14,743 nucleotides of DNA from a bacterium (GTDB lineage: Bacteria; Armatimonadota; Fimbriimonadia; Fimbriimonadales; JBAXQP01): contig JBAXQP010000031.1 in assembly GCA_037131655.1 (NCBI GenBank), positions 1-14,743 on the forward strand. The letters run 5' to 3'. The position numbers and the translations under genes were made by a program. Of the stretch, positions 1-6,355 are shown piece after piece (positions within the stretch are counted from its first letter, which is position 1; each line of letters opens with the position of its first letter). The notes beneath the pieces were generated by a model. It worked only from the letters and a program-made list of their open reading frames with translations, was not told where the DNA came from and did not search any database.

Positions 1-776
1 CTTCCCCGGATATAGTTCTCAGTCTGCGGGTGGGTGGGGGTTTGGAATAGTTTGGCGGTTTCTTCGTATTCCATGACCTCGCCTATCATGAAGAAGGCGG
101 TGTAGTCGGAGATGCGGGCGGCTTGGGAGAGACTGTGGGTGACGATTACGATTGTGTAACTGGCCTTCAGAGTGTCCAATAGCTCCTCGATGCGGTAGGT
201 GGCGGTTGGATCGAGGGAGGCGGTTGGTTCGTCCATTAAAATAACATCGGGTTCAACTGCTAAGACTCTAGCGATGCACAATCGCTGCTGCTGGCCGCCG
301 GAAAGGGCTAGGGCGGATTGCCACAACTTATCCTTGACCTCTTCCCATAAAAACGCTTGAGACAACGCTTGACGGACAATTTCATCGAGCTGCTCACGAT
401 TTTTCACCCCATGAATTCGCGGACCGAATGCGACGTTTTCGTAAATTGACTTCGGGAATGGGTTTGGACGCTGAAAAACCATCCCCACTTTTCGCCTAAG
501 CGCAACCACATCGATATTTGGCGAGTTGATTTCAGCGTTATCCAGAAATAGATTCCCCTCCATCCTTGTGTCAGGAATGAGGTCGTTCATACGGTTGATG
601 CAACGTAAAAAAGTACTCTTTCCACAGCCGGAAGGCCCTATGAGCGCAGTTATGTTATTAGCAATAACTGACATATTAATGTGCTTCAGCGCTTGAAAAT
701 CGCCGTAATAAAAACTCAAATCCTCCGCAAGCACACGCGCGTTTGGGGGTGAAATCACGTGAGCAGCTTCTACCAT
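1..776 (-). CDS. pstB: Phosphate ABC transporter ATP-binding protein PstB (3' end cut by window edge)
   Basis: This is the cytosolic ATPase that powers the PstCA phosphate channel. Reading down from the ATG at 774-776 gives 258 codons. They include Walker A (GPSGCGKST, residues 47-55), the ABC signature (ALSGGQQQR), Walker B with its glutamate (VILMDEPTASLD) and the H-loop (VTHS). The last readable residues are ENYIRG, followed by two bases of what is probably an Arg codon. PstB proteins normally end a few residues after this point, so almost nothing is missing. The start overlaps the pstA stop codon by 7 bases, so the pair is translationally coupled. A plausible Shine-Dalgarno sequence (AGGAGGAAGC) lies just upstream, inside pstA. 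The start MVEAAHVISP is a little longer than in many relatives. Whether phoU follows is outside the window. Confidence 0.96.
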   Translation of the reverse strand, partial: MVEAAHVISPPNARVLAEDLSFYYGDFQALKHINMSVIANNITALIGPSGCGKSTFLRCINRMNDLIPDTRMEGNLFLDNAEINSPNIDVVALRRKVGMVFQRPNPFPKSIYENVAFGPRIHGVKNREQLDEIVRQALSQAFLWEEVKDKLWQSALALSGGQQQRLCIARVLAVEPDVILMDEPTASLDPTATYRIEELLDTLKASYTIVIVTHSLSQAARISDYTAFFMIGEVMEYEETAKLFQTPTHPQTENYIRG

Positions 777-1759
777 TGCTGCTTCCTCCTATAATAAGAA
801 CGAATTATCAAAGCCGAAGCATTAAAGGCTAATACGATTGTAACCAGTACAACCGCAGTTCGCCACTTGAGATCATCGGGCGCGCCTGGGAGGAACAACG
901 CAACCATATAAAGGTGATATGGCAGCGCCATTACCGGTTGCGCGACATCAAATATCCCCGGGATGCGCGTTTGGTCCAAAACCGCAGCAGTAAAAAGAAT
1001 TGGCGCTGTCTCACCTGCTGCACGGCCAACAGCTAATACCAATCCCGTTAGAATTCCTGGCAGGGCGCTTGGAAGCACTGCCCGCCAAAGCGTTTGCCAC
1101 TTGGTCGCCCCTAATCCTAACGATGCCTCTCGAAATGAGATCGGCACTGCCCGAAGCGCATTCTCGGTGGTCGTGATAATAAGCGGAAGTACCATTATTG
1201 CAAGCGTTAAAGCTCCCGCAATTACTGATTTGCCAAAGCCAAAAAGAGTGATGTTGAACGGTAGCGCGATCCCGATAACAAAAAGCGATAAGCCAAAGAG
1301 TCCAAAAATAATCGAGGGCACGCCGGATAGGTTCACTACTGCCAAGCGAATTGACCGAGTCCAAAACCCCTGCGATGCGTATTCATTTAGATATATCGCT
1401 GCAAGCACTCCGAGCGGTAATGAGATAGTGACCGTTCCGATAACCAGATAAACCGTTCCAACCACTGCCGGCCAGATACCGCCCGCTGTCAGGTTTTTCT
1501 CCGGCAAGCTCGTTATGAAGTTCCACGAAAGTCCAGTAATCCCTTTATAGAGCAAATATCCAACCAACAGCACGATTGGAGCAATAATACAATAGGTGAG
1601 AAAGGTCAGCAGCGCAAACACTATCTTTTCCGTTCGTTCACGACGTTTTTGACGATCCTCATTTGATGGATCCATTAGGCGAGGCGTCTCGTTACCTGTT
1701 GGGTTTGGCATATCTGCATCGGATGTTATTTGAAGGGGTGATTCAATTAGTCCGCGCAT
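770..1759 (-). CDS. pstA: Phosphate ABC transporter permease PstA
   Basis: One of the two inner-membrane permease subunits of the PstSCAB phosphate importer. The 329-residue protein has a hydrophilic N-terminus of about 45 residues, then about six membrane segments. The EAA-type coupling loop that docks on PstB lies near residues 211-231 (EASLGLGAT, then a conserved LP). I chose the ATG at 1757-1759 because its A is the last base of the pstC stop (TAATG) and a purine-rich ribosome-binding tract (GGAAGGGGGGGAAG) sits just ahead. The longer reading frame back to 1942 would read through pstC in another frame and gives a Cys/Arg-rich non-membrane stretch, so it is not real. Later in-frame ATGs at codons 17 and 29 are possible but less well placed. 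Confidence 0.95.
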   Translation of the reverse strand: MRGLIESPLQITSDADMPNPTGNETPRLMDPSNEDRQKRRERTEKIVFALLTFLTYCIIAPIVLLVGYLLYKGITGLSWNFITSLPEKNLTAGGIWPAVVGTVYLVIGTVTISLPLGVLAAIYLNEYASQGFWTRSIRLAVVNLSGVPSIIFGLFGLSLFVIGIALPFNITLFGFGKSVIAGALTLAIMVLPLIITTTENALRAVPISFREASLGLGATKWQTLWRAVLPSALPGILTGLVLAVGRAAGETAPILFTAAVLDQTRIPGIFDVAQPVMALPYHLYMVALFLPGAPDDLKWRTAVVLVTIVLAFNASALIIRSYYRRKQQW

Positions 1760-2703
1760 TACTTCCCCCCCTTCCGCCGAACTAAACGATCGGCAGTGAA
1801 GTTGACCCCAAAAGTTATCAGGAAAAGGAATAGGCCAATAACGAATAGCGCTGAATAGTGAGCGCCTCCTTGTGCAGTTTCTCCCGCTTCGGCGGCAATA
1901 GCAGCGGTCATTGTACGAACCGGTTGGAAGATACCCCACCAACCTTCAGGTATCTGTGGTGAGTTCCCCGCCACCATCAACACCACCATCGTTTCGCCAA
2001 TCGCGCGTCCCACACCAAGCATTACCGCGGCAACAATTCCTGATAACGAAGCCGGTAAGGTAATGCGCACTAATGTTTCCAATCGGGTAGCGCCTAAAGC
2101 TAAAGCGCCTTCCTGATAGTCACGCGGAACTGCCCGAATCGCATCCTCAGCAACCGAAACAATCGTTGGTAATGCCATAAACGCCAGCATAATCCCCGCT
2201 GCTAATGCCGACATACTGGAACTCATCTGAAGGATATTCCCGTGGCCTTGTGAGAAGCGAAAAAGCGCAGGCCCGATAAGCGCTAAGCCGATAAACCCCA
2301 CGACTACCGAAGGAATGGCCGCGATTAATTCAATAACGGGCTTTAAAATCTCACGAACACGCACAGGGGCTATCGCGCCTACATAAACTGCTGCAATCAC
2401 TCCCAACGGCAAAGCAATCGCAATCGCCAACGCAGTCACAACCAAAGTCCCTGCAATAAGAGGAGCGCCGCCAAATTTATCCGCCGTCGGCGACCAGGTA
2501 GTGCCGAATAGTATCTCACGCAAACTATAGTGGTAAGTTGTGAAGAAAGGAAGCGAATCACGCAGCAAAAATACGAATATAAGTACGATAATGGCTATCG
2601 AGAAGCCACCGGCTATATAGATAAGCTTCTCGATTAGCCATTCGTACCAATATCGTGCGTTCCAGAATCCTTTTTTTGCTAAATCAGCGTTTGAGAGGGA
2701 CAT
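1759..2703 (-). CDS. pstC: Phosphate ABC transporter permease PstC
   Basis: Second permease subunit of the phosphate importer, 314 residues, the usual size. A first membrane helix at about 27-47 precedes a loop with the PstC-typical RDSLPFF. The core permease domain begins near residue 80. The EAA coupling motif is at about 198-218 (EGALALGAT...LP), followed by the GRAIGET segment common to PstC/PstA. The ATG at 2701-2703 lies inside the 3' end of pstS, giving a 20-base overlap, and a GGCGGGG tract just upstream can serve as ribosome-binding site. The stop shares one base with the pstA start. Overlaps at all three junctions make pstSCAB a single tightly coupled transcription unit. Confidence 0.95.
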   Translation of the reverse strand: MSLSNADLAKKGFWNARYWYEWLIEKLIYIAGGFSIAIIVLIFVFLLRDSLPFFTTYHYSLREILFGTTWSPTADKFGGAPLIAGTLVVTALAIAIALPLGVIAAVYVGAIAPVRVREILKPVIELIAAIPSVVVGFIGLALIGPALFRFSQGHGNILQMSSSMSALAAGIMLAFMALPTIVSVAEDAIRAVPRDYQEGALALGATRLETLVRITLPASLSGIVAAVMLGVGRAIGETMVVLMVAGNSPQIPEGWWGIFQPVRTMTAAIAAEAGETAQGGAHYSALFVIGLFLFLITFGVNFTADRLVRRKGGK

Positions 2704-3556
2704 ACCCCGCCGTCTCTACAAGTTTTTGGCCTTCTTGTGAAAGTCCGAATTCGATGAATTGTGCGGCAGCGCCAGTCGGGTTACCACGAGTGTACATAAA
2801 CAGAGGTCGAGACAAGACATACTCTCTGGATTGGATTGTGGCAATGCTTGGAGTGATCGCCGGGCTGTTGGTGTCCTTCGCTATGTTCAACACCTTTAGC
2901 TCCGGTTTGTTCTCGAAATATGCAAGACCGCCATAAGCGATCGCCTTTTCATTGTTCGACAATTCCTGAACCTCAGCAGTGGTGGACTGCTGGAACAAAG
3001 TGCCTTTGGCGAATTCCTGCTTTTTCAGAACATGATCTTTAAAAAAGTCGTGTGTCCCTGAGGACGAATCACGGGATATTAGAACGATTTGGCCGGGGTT
3101 TCCTCCAACATCCTTCCAATCCTTGATCTTACCTAAATAGATATTGCGAAGCTGCTCGACCGTGAGCTGTTTGACAGGATTCTTCGAGTTCACAGCAATT
3201 GCAATCCCGTCTAAGGCGATTTGAGTTGGAAACGGATCAAAGCCTTTCGATTTCGCTTGGGCAGCTTCTTCTGGCTTCATTTCGCGTGAAGCGTTACAAA
3301 TATCAGCAGTTCCGTCAATTAAGGCTTTAACACCAGTGCCCGTGCCTGAGCCGCCAACGGTGATGTTGACATCCGTATGCAGTTTGTTAAAGGCGTCTTT
3401 CCATCCCTGAGCAATCGGCTGAACAGTGTTCGATCCTTCGATTTTCAGTGAATTACTACTTCCTGCCGAACCGGTACTTGTAGTCGATCGGCATCCTGAG
3501 ATAGAGACTAGCGCCAATACAGCAGCTATTCCCCATACAACCCAGTGTTTACTCAT
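2684..3556 (-). CDS. pstS: Phosphate-binding lipoprotein PstS
   Basis: Extracytoplasmic substrate-binding component that delivers inorganic phosphate to PstCA. From the chosen ATG (3554-3556) the protein has 290 residues: a short signal peptide with lipobox S-I-S-G-Cys22, a Ser/Thr/Gly-rich linker, then a PBP-like domain. Phosphate-contact motifs are visible as GSNTVQP (about 41-47), the Gly/Ser/Thr loop GGSGTGTG (68-75) and SRDSSSGTHDFF (161-172). I prefer this start over the upstream in-frame ATG at 3604 because GGGGGAAG sits at the right spacing and the signal peptide then has normal length. The cysteine and lipobox predict a lipid-anchored protein. The gene is first in the operon and directly downstream of the phased TTAACA repeats. 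Confidence 0.95.
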   Translation of the reverse strand: MSKHWVVWGIAAVLALVSISGCRSTTSTGSAGSSNSLKIEGSNTVQPIAQGWKDAFNKLHTDVNITVGGSGTGTGVKALIDGTADICNASREMKPEEAAQAKSKGFDPFPTQIALDGIAIAVNSKNPVKQLTVEQLRNIYLGKIKDWKDVGGNPGQIVLISRDSSSGTHDFFKDHVLKKQEFAKGTLFQQSTTAEVQELSNNEKAIAYGGLAYFENKPELKVLNIAKDTNSPAITPSIATIQSREYVLSRPLFMYTRGNPTGAAAQFIEFGLSQEGQKLVETAGYVPLKR

Positions 3557-3581
3557 TGCTTCCCCCTTTAGAATTGCCAGC

Positions 3582-3644
3582 ATCATATTGATTTTAACAG
3601 CCAATTGTTAAGGGAATGTTAAGAAATGGATATTTTCTTGTTAA
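3582..3644 (-). promoter_or_regulatory. PhoP-box-like phased repeats and promoter of pstSCAB
   Basis: Read on the minus strand, TTAACA occurs at 3644-3639, 3622-3617 and 3611-3606. The slot at 3633-3628 (ATATCC) completes an exact 11-bp phase, so there are four hexamers separated by 5 bp, one of them degenerate. This is the known layout of PhoP boxes in Bacillus-type phosphate regulons. The promoter-proximal TTAACA is also a good -35 element (one mismatch to TTGACA), 18 bp before TATGAT (3587-3582). The pstS start codon lies 26 bases further on. I infer activation by a PhoP/PhoB-class regulator under phosphate limitation; no regulator gene is in the window. Confidence 0.75.
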
Positions 3645-3801
3645 ACTCTTCCGTTTTCGCTTTTTGCATTAGTCAGGTGCAATTGCCCTTGGATAGCTAC
3701 TTGAGTTGAGAAGGTTTTATACATCCTTTGATATGCTTCTCTCTGGTACAATTTTACTAGTATCTAATTTGCTAATTTTAGCTTTGGGAGGAAGAATAAG
3801 T

Positions 3802-4410
3802 ATGCTCGTTATTCCCAATAATGCAGTTGTACTGTTTCAGGGCGATAGCATCACTGACGTGGGACGCAACCGTGAGGAATCAACCGATCTCGGCTCAGGA
3901 TATGTCATGATGGCTGCATCGTGGTTCAATGCCACGCACCCCAAGAAGCATGTTAAGTTTCTTAATAGAGGTGTCAGCGGAGACGTGGCAACCGGTTTAA
4001 GAGCCAGATGGCAGGAAGACTGCCTCGACCTCAAACCAACTATTGTATCGATTATGATTGGCATTAATGATTGTTTTTTGGGGGTTGAAAATGCGGTTTA
4101 TGAAGAAGCTTACCGTTCGATTTTGACCGACACCAGCGAAAAGCTTAATGCTGAATTGATTTTGATTGAACCATTTGGGGTTCCTGCCAGTATCAACCCA
4201 ACCCCACGGCCGGATCTCGACATCAAAATTAACATTGTTCGAAAACTTGCCCGCGAATTTAAAGCCACATTGATCCCAATGGATGGCATTTTCGCCAAGG
4301 CGTCAACCTTACGCGAGCCTGATTTCTGGGCTCCGGATTCTGTGCACCCAACATCTGCCGGTCATGCATTAATGGCCCGCGCCTGGCTCGAAGCCGTCGG
4401 CGCACTTTAA
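3802..4410 (+). CDS. SGNH/GDSL-family hydrolase
   Basis: Predicted serine esterase/lipase of the SGNH superfamily, 202 residues, cytosolic (no signal peptide from this start). Block I is FQGDSITD with nucleophile Ser16. Block II is NRGVSGD at about 55-61, block III is GIND with Asn89, and block V is DSVHPTSAGH with Asp179 and His182, so the whole catalytic set is present. I chose the ATG at 3802 because GGGAGGA (3786-3792) precedes it and because family members begin just before the GDS block. A frame-open extension back to 3706 encodes a hydrophobic stretch with no ribosome-binding site and is probably leader DNA. It is divergent from pstS and in an operon with the VOC gene 16 bases downstream. 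The substrate cannot be read from sequence; related proteins are often carbohydrate esterases. Confidence 0.9.
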   Translation: MLVIPNNAVVLFQGDSITDVGRNREESTDLGSGYVMMAASWFNATHPKKHVKFLNRGVSGDVATGLRARWQEDCLDLKPTIVSIMIGINDCFLGVENAVYEEAYRSILTDTSEKLNAELILIEPFGVPASINPTPRPDLDIKINIVRKLAREFKATLIPMDGIFAKASTLREPDFWAPDSVHPTSAGHALMARAWLEAVGAL

Positions 4411-4426
4411 TATATAGGAGATAACT

Positions 4427-4843
4427 ATGGATAGCAATCATGTAAAGGGACCCGGATTTCATCATCTAATGATGCGCGTTACCGAATTCGATAAAGTCGT
4501 TAAATTTTACAACGAAATAGGCTTGAAAACCGCCTACACTATGGGCGAAGGCGAAGGCCGAGGTGTCTTACTCGATACCGGCGAAGGCAATTATATCGAG
4601 ATTTTCGCAGGTGGAACTCGTGCCCCAGGCGAAGATCCACCCGAAGGCGCCGTCATCCACTTCGCGTTGCGAGTGCCTAACACCGATGAAGCTTATAACA
4701 AAGCCCTCGCTGCCGGAGCTATCTCAGAAAAGGAACCCATCGACGTCACCCTACAAGGCAATCCTCCGGTTCCTGTCCGAATTGCCTTCTGCAAAGGCTT
4801 CAACGGCGAAATAATCGAGTTCTTCCAGAACGAAACCCTGTAA
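4427..4843 (+). CDS. VOC-fold (glyoxalase/bleomycin-resistance/dioxygenase superfamily) protein
   Basis: A single-domain protein of 138 residues with two beta-alpha-beta-beta-beta modules. Positions that usually bind a divalent metal in this superfamily are filled: His13 (in GFHHLMMRV), Glu58 (YIEIF), His78 (IHFAL) and Glu131 (GEIIEFF). It is therefore likely an active metal-dependent lyase, isomerase or dioxygenase-type enzyme, though the reaction is unknown. AGGAG (4416-4420) is 6 bases before the ATG, and the gene follows the SGNH hydrolase by 16 bases, so the two are cotranscribed. The message ends at a strong terminator just after the stop. It could equally be a lactoylglutathione-lyase-like or sugar-modifying protein. 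Confidence 0.9.
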   Translation: MDSNHVKGPGFHHLMMRVTEFDKVVKFYNEIGLKTAYTMGEGEGRGVLLDTGEGNYIEIFAGGTRAPGEDPPEGAVIHFALRVPNTDEAYNKALAAGAISEKEPIDVTLQGNPPVPVRIAFCKGFNGEIIEFFQNETL

Positions 4844-4848
4844 GTTGC

Positions 4849-4890
4849 AAAAATGGCTTCGGCAGCTTTCCTGCCGAAGCCATTTTTGTT
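4849..4890 (+). terminator. Rho-independent terminator of the SGNH-VOC operon
   Basis: A perfect 17-bp stem (4849-4865 with 4871-4887) closes a 5-base CTTTC loop, and its 3' arm runs directly into TTTTTGTT. The A-run on the left arm would let it work in both directions. It starts 5 bases after the VOC stop codon. Confidence 0.92.
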
Positions 4891-4897
4891 CTTTAGC

Positions 4898-4955
4898 TTG
4901 TAGTGGCAGGGTAAGCCCTGCCCTCTGGAGAGCGTAGCAAGCTACGCCCCTACAA
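4898..4955. repeat. REP-like palindromic element with a three-way-junction fold
   Basis: An outer stem TTGTAG (4898-4903) pairs with CTACAA (4950-4955). Inside are two independent hairpins: GGCAGGG/CCCTGCC (4905-4911 with 4916-4922, TAAG loop) and GCGTAGC/GCTACGC (4932-4938 with 4941-4947, AA loop). It sits between operons, after a terminator and outside any gene. The compact, self-complementary form is typical of dispersed extragenic palindromes mobilised by RAYT-type transposases. Only one copy is visible here, so the repeat status is inferred. Confidence 0.5.
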
Positions 4956-4966
4956 AAAGATAATCC

Positions 4967-5060
4967 ACTTCCCTAAGTAGGCCGTCAGGCCATATCGATG
5001 GGCGGTTATATTAATAAGTCCTCCAAAGCCCTTAGGCTAGGAGGAGGTTTCTTCGGCACA
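4967..5060 (+). repeat. Conserved intergenic element, copy 1 (about 90 bp)
   Basis: This segment shares ordered blocks with 8559-8646: ACTTCC, then GTAGGC, GGC, TATCGA and GGGC at identical spacing (4977, 4988, 4993, 5000 against 8577, 8588, 8593, 8600), then GGArGTTTC and CGGcAC-like bases at the right end. Over the 31 bases around the central blocks about two thirds are identical with no gap. Local pairing is possible: CCTCC with GGAGG around an AGCC/GGCT hairpin (5020-5045), and GGCGGT (near 5001) with ACCGCC (near 5062). I do not recognise it as a known riboswitch or RNA family. It lies about 120 bases upstream of the NIL-domain gene. Confidence 0.45.
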
Positions 5061-5080
5061 TACCGCCTCGAAATGACACT

Positions 5081-5180
5081 AAATGGTATTGCCTTTAGCC
5101 CTGAGTACCATACAAGGTACAATAGTGCTTGAAAGACACCGACGGCAGGTGAGTACTTCTAGGGAAGCTTGGAGAACATC
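5081..5180 (+). promoter_or_regulatory. Leader region of the NIL-esterase operon
   Basis: Several short self-complementary pairs lie here: ATGGTA with TACCAT, GTACC with GGTAC, and CACC with GGTG around GACGGCA. A TACAAT hexamer near 5116 could be a -10 element, but no good -35 lies at 17 bp. GGAGA (5171-5175) is the ribosome-binding site of the next gene. I looked for SAM-I and T-box signatures, because NIL domains are linked to methionine and sulfur metabolism, and did not find their conserved cores. Confidence 0.25.
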
Positions 5181-5420
5181 GTGAAGAAAATTCATGTTAA
5201 CATTACCGCAACGAAAGATCAGTCTCATATTCCAATTTTGTGGCGATTGGGACACGAATTCGATGTCATCGTTAACATTCTTAAAGCCAATATCGACGAG
5301 GATTTCGCATGGGTAATGGTCGAGTTGGAAGGGCCATTGGCGGAAATCCAGCGCTCTATTGCCTGGCTCCAAACAACAGGGGTCATCGTCGATCCTATTG
5401 AACGCTCTGTATCCGAATGA
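5181..5420 (+). CDS. Stand-alone NIL-domain protein
   Basis: A 79-residue protein made almost entirely of one ferredoxin-like NIL domain, the domain that binds methionine at the C-terminus of the MetN ATPase. Recognisable family features are the KKIHVNI first strand, ILWRLGHEFDVIVNILKANI in the middle, WVMVELEG, and AIAWL-like helix followed by GVIVDPIE. I chose GTG at 5181 as start because GGAGAA precedes it by about 6 bases and relatives begin with M-K/R-K. The TTG at 5169 would put the Shine-Dalgarno sequence inside the gene. The stop overlaps the esterase start by four bases (ATGA), so the two are coupled. Its role is uncertain: stand-alone NIL proteins are associated with sulfur amino-acid metabolism, which does not obviously fit an esterase partner. 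Confidence 0.82.
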   Translation: MKKIHVNITATKDQSHIPILWRLGHEFDVIVNILKANIDEDFAWVMVELEGPLAEIQRSIAWLQTTGVIVDPIERSVSE

Positions 5421-6325
5421 GACCCCATCAAGAAGTTTTGACTGCACCTTACGCGCCTCCTGACTTCCAGACGTTCTGGGAAAGAACCGCTTGGTCTCAC
5501 ACCAGCGTGTCGTTAAATATTGAACGTACCCACCAAACTTTAGACGATACTTCCACCCATCGCGTTGATCGCATATCATTCTTCGGCGGCGGGGGAAAAA
5601 GAATTCACGGCTGGTTCGGCGTCCCAAAAGATGAAATTCCTTTGTTCGGCGGGCTATTATGTCTTCCGGTCTATGGATGGGAAGCCCAACCAATCGATTT
5701 CAACTCCACGCTTCCCGGCTTTGCAACATTATCTTTGAACCTTCACGGCTACCCGCCCGATTATATACGTGATTATGAATACGGTGACGGCTATATGGCG
5801 CGTGGAATTGAGTCTCGAGATTCTTACATCTTCCGTGACATCACCATTACTGCTCTTCGCGCGCTCGATGTATTAGCAGAACAGGTTGAGGTCGATAACA
5901 ATCGCCTGGTGGCAGGAGGAATGAGTCAGGGAGGCGGCCTGGTATTCTGGCTCAGCGCCCTCACCAATCGGCTAAAAGCCGTCTACGCTGACATGCCTTT
6001 TTATGCCGACCACCGCGAATATTTCCGCCGTCAAGTTCGTTATCCCTATAAAGAGATTTTCGATTATATCCAAACCCATCCGTCCACTGAAGTCGAAATT
6101 CGACAAACCCTAGCCTACTACGACACCCTCAACTTCGCCCCGCACACTCGTTGTCCTGTCCAAGTTAGCTACGGCAAAAAAGACCCCAAAGTCCGCCCTA
6201 TCGGTGTCCAAAGCATTTACTCAGCCCTCCCCGAACCAAAGAACCTAATCGTCTACGAAAACGGCCACGACTGGGACCCCAAAATGCCCGAAAACAACTT
6301 GGCTTGGTTGAAGAAGATATATTAG
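5417..6325 (+). CDS. Acetyl xylan esterase / cephalosporin-C deacetylase family hydrolase
   Basis: An alpha/beta hydrolase of 302 residues, close to the usual 310-325 of the AXE1 family. The N-terminal part with DFQTFWERT is typical of that family. The catalytic triad is readable: Ser170 in GGMSQGGG, Asp256 in YGKKDPKVRP and His284 in ENGHDWDP. The oxyanion region is around NLHGYPPD (108-115), and the segment DITITALRALDVL precedes the nucleophile elbow as in AXE1 proteins. No signal peptide is visible, so it is expected to act inside the cell on deacetylation of short sugar esters or similar acetylated compounds. The start ATG overlaps the NIL stop. It converges on the anti-sigma gene with only 30 bases between stops, where a small AGCGC-GAG-GCGCT hairpin (6339-6351) lacks a T-run. 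Confidence 0.88.
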   Translation: MRPHQEVLTAPYAPPDFQTFWERTAWSHTSVSLNIERTHQTLDDTSTHRVDRISFFGGGGKRIHGWFGVPKDEIPLFGGLLCLPVYGWEAQPIDFNSTLPGFATLSLNLHGYPPDYIRDYEYGDGYMARGIESRDSYIFRDITITALRALDVLAEQVEVDNNRLVAGGMSQGGGLVFWLSALTNRLKAVYADMPFYADHREYFRRQVRYPYKEIFDYIQTHPSTEVEIRQTLAYYDTLNFAPHTRCPVQVSYGKKDPKVRPIGVQSIYSALPEPKNLIVYENGHDWDPKMPENNLAWLKKIY

Positions 6326-6355
6326 CGGAAAGAATCGAAGCGCGAGGCGCTATAG

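Noticed and set aside
963..1451. Plus-strand open frame of 162 codons
   Set aside because: Antisense to pstA with Ala/Thr/Lys-rich composition typical of a shadow frame; pstA is unambiguous.
3706..3801. Upstream extension of the SGNH hydrolase beginning with TTG and encoding a hydrophobic stretch
   Set aside because: It could mimic a signal peptide, but there is no ribosome-binding site for it, its charge pattern is poor, and the internal ATG has GGGAGGA and aligns with family starts.
5061..5180. Possible SAM-I or T-box riboswitch ahead of the NIL gene
   Set aside because: The region can form short stems, but the conserved SAM-I core and the T-box AGGGTGGNACCGCG sequence are absent.
5079..5693. 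Minus-strand open frame of 204 codons
   Set aside because: It lies antisense to the NIL gene and the start of the esterase, has an Arg/Phe-rich composition, no recognisable domain and no ribosome-binding site.
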